From positions 72,628,052 to 72,692,051 of the forward strand of contig CM048591.1 of NCBI GenBank assembly GCA_026413225.1: a DNA stretch of 64,000 nt, written 5' to 3'. Below the pieces are notes generated by a model. The model worked only from the letters and a program-made list of their open reading frames with translations. It had not been told where the DNA came from and searched no databases. Below, piece after piece: positions 63,879-64,000 of the stretch. Positions within the stretch are counted from its first letter, which is position 1. The number at the start of each line of letters is the position of its first letter. Source of the DNA: Otis tarda. Its lineage: Eukaryota > Chordata > Aves > Otidiformes > Otididae. A program made the translations under genes and the position numbers.

Positions 63879-64000
63879 TGTGGAGGCAGAGAGTGCAGTA
63901 CAGCTGTTCGACATTGACGAATTTGGGCTATGTCCTTGAACACCACTTCCTCAATAACAGAAAACCAGCAACTAGAACAAGATAAGGAAATACAAAAGGC
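63879..64000 (+). mobile_element. LTR family F, plus strand, cut by the window end
   Basis: It starts TGTGGAGGCAGAGAGTGCAG and matches the first 122 bp of the 323-bp LTR at 35513-35835 in opposite orientation, with about 8 differences by eye. It continues past the window, so it could be a solo LTR or the 5' LTR of a longer element. The five bases before it are CTTTT, which should recur after the element if the insertion is clean. Confidence 0.85.

Noticed and set aside
1-64000. CRISPR arrays, bacterial operons, tRNA or rRNA genes
   Set aside because: No regularly spaced repeats, ribosome-binding-site spaced genes, or RNA signatures were seen; the repeat content is vertebrate.

Overview
The window looks like intergenic or long-intron DNA from a bird. 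It is AT-rich, has no convincing host exon, and carries the usual avian repeat mix: CR1 LINEs with the ATTCTATG-type 3' tail, and several families of endogenous retrovirus LTRs bounded by TG...CA, three of the insertions with 5-bp target duplications. CR1 alone would also fit turtles or crocodilians. The LTR families, recognised from memory and not by a database search, favour a bird; I cannot name the species.

Layout. From 1 to about 6.6 kb there is only unique AT-rich DNA with one short CR1 tail (about 4787-4890). From 6.6 to 15 kb is a repeat cluster. A 1.17-kb solo LTR (called family A here) sits inside an ancient LINE. It is followed by a young 5'-truncated CR1 with a complete reverse-transcriptase core (9452-11006), then a minus-strand family-A LTR split by a second LTR (family B), then a second, shorter CR1 of the same subfamily (14036-14877). 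At 17.2-19.1 kb lies a minus-strand LTR (family D), a plus-strand LTR-like remnant (family E) and a plus-strand fragment of D. Between 22 and 35 kb there are two CR1 tails in opposite orientations, the second full-length family-A LTR (30650-31792, perfect duplication CTGAC) and a decayed CR1 beside it. A short 323-bp LTR (family F, duplication GATCT) lies at 35513-35835, and its inverted relative starts at 63879 and runs off the window. The 28 kb between them is almost free of repeats apart from an old LINE trace (about 50.64-51.0 kb), a long CTTTT tract and a few small tandem duplications.

No genes here work together as a pathway. The only protein-coding sequence I can identify is LINE-derived: the C-terminal part of CR1 ORF2 in two copies. 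All the retroviral material is solo LTRs or LTR pieces. I see no gag, pol or env, and one LTR is cut by the window edge. I did not find a new biological system. The best leads are the nested insertion series, a conserved paired TGATAAC motif upstream of the family-A TATA-like box, the inverted family-F LTRs, a CpG cluster near 51.9 kb, and a few perfect hairpins and recent tandem duplications. All identity statements come from reading by eye.
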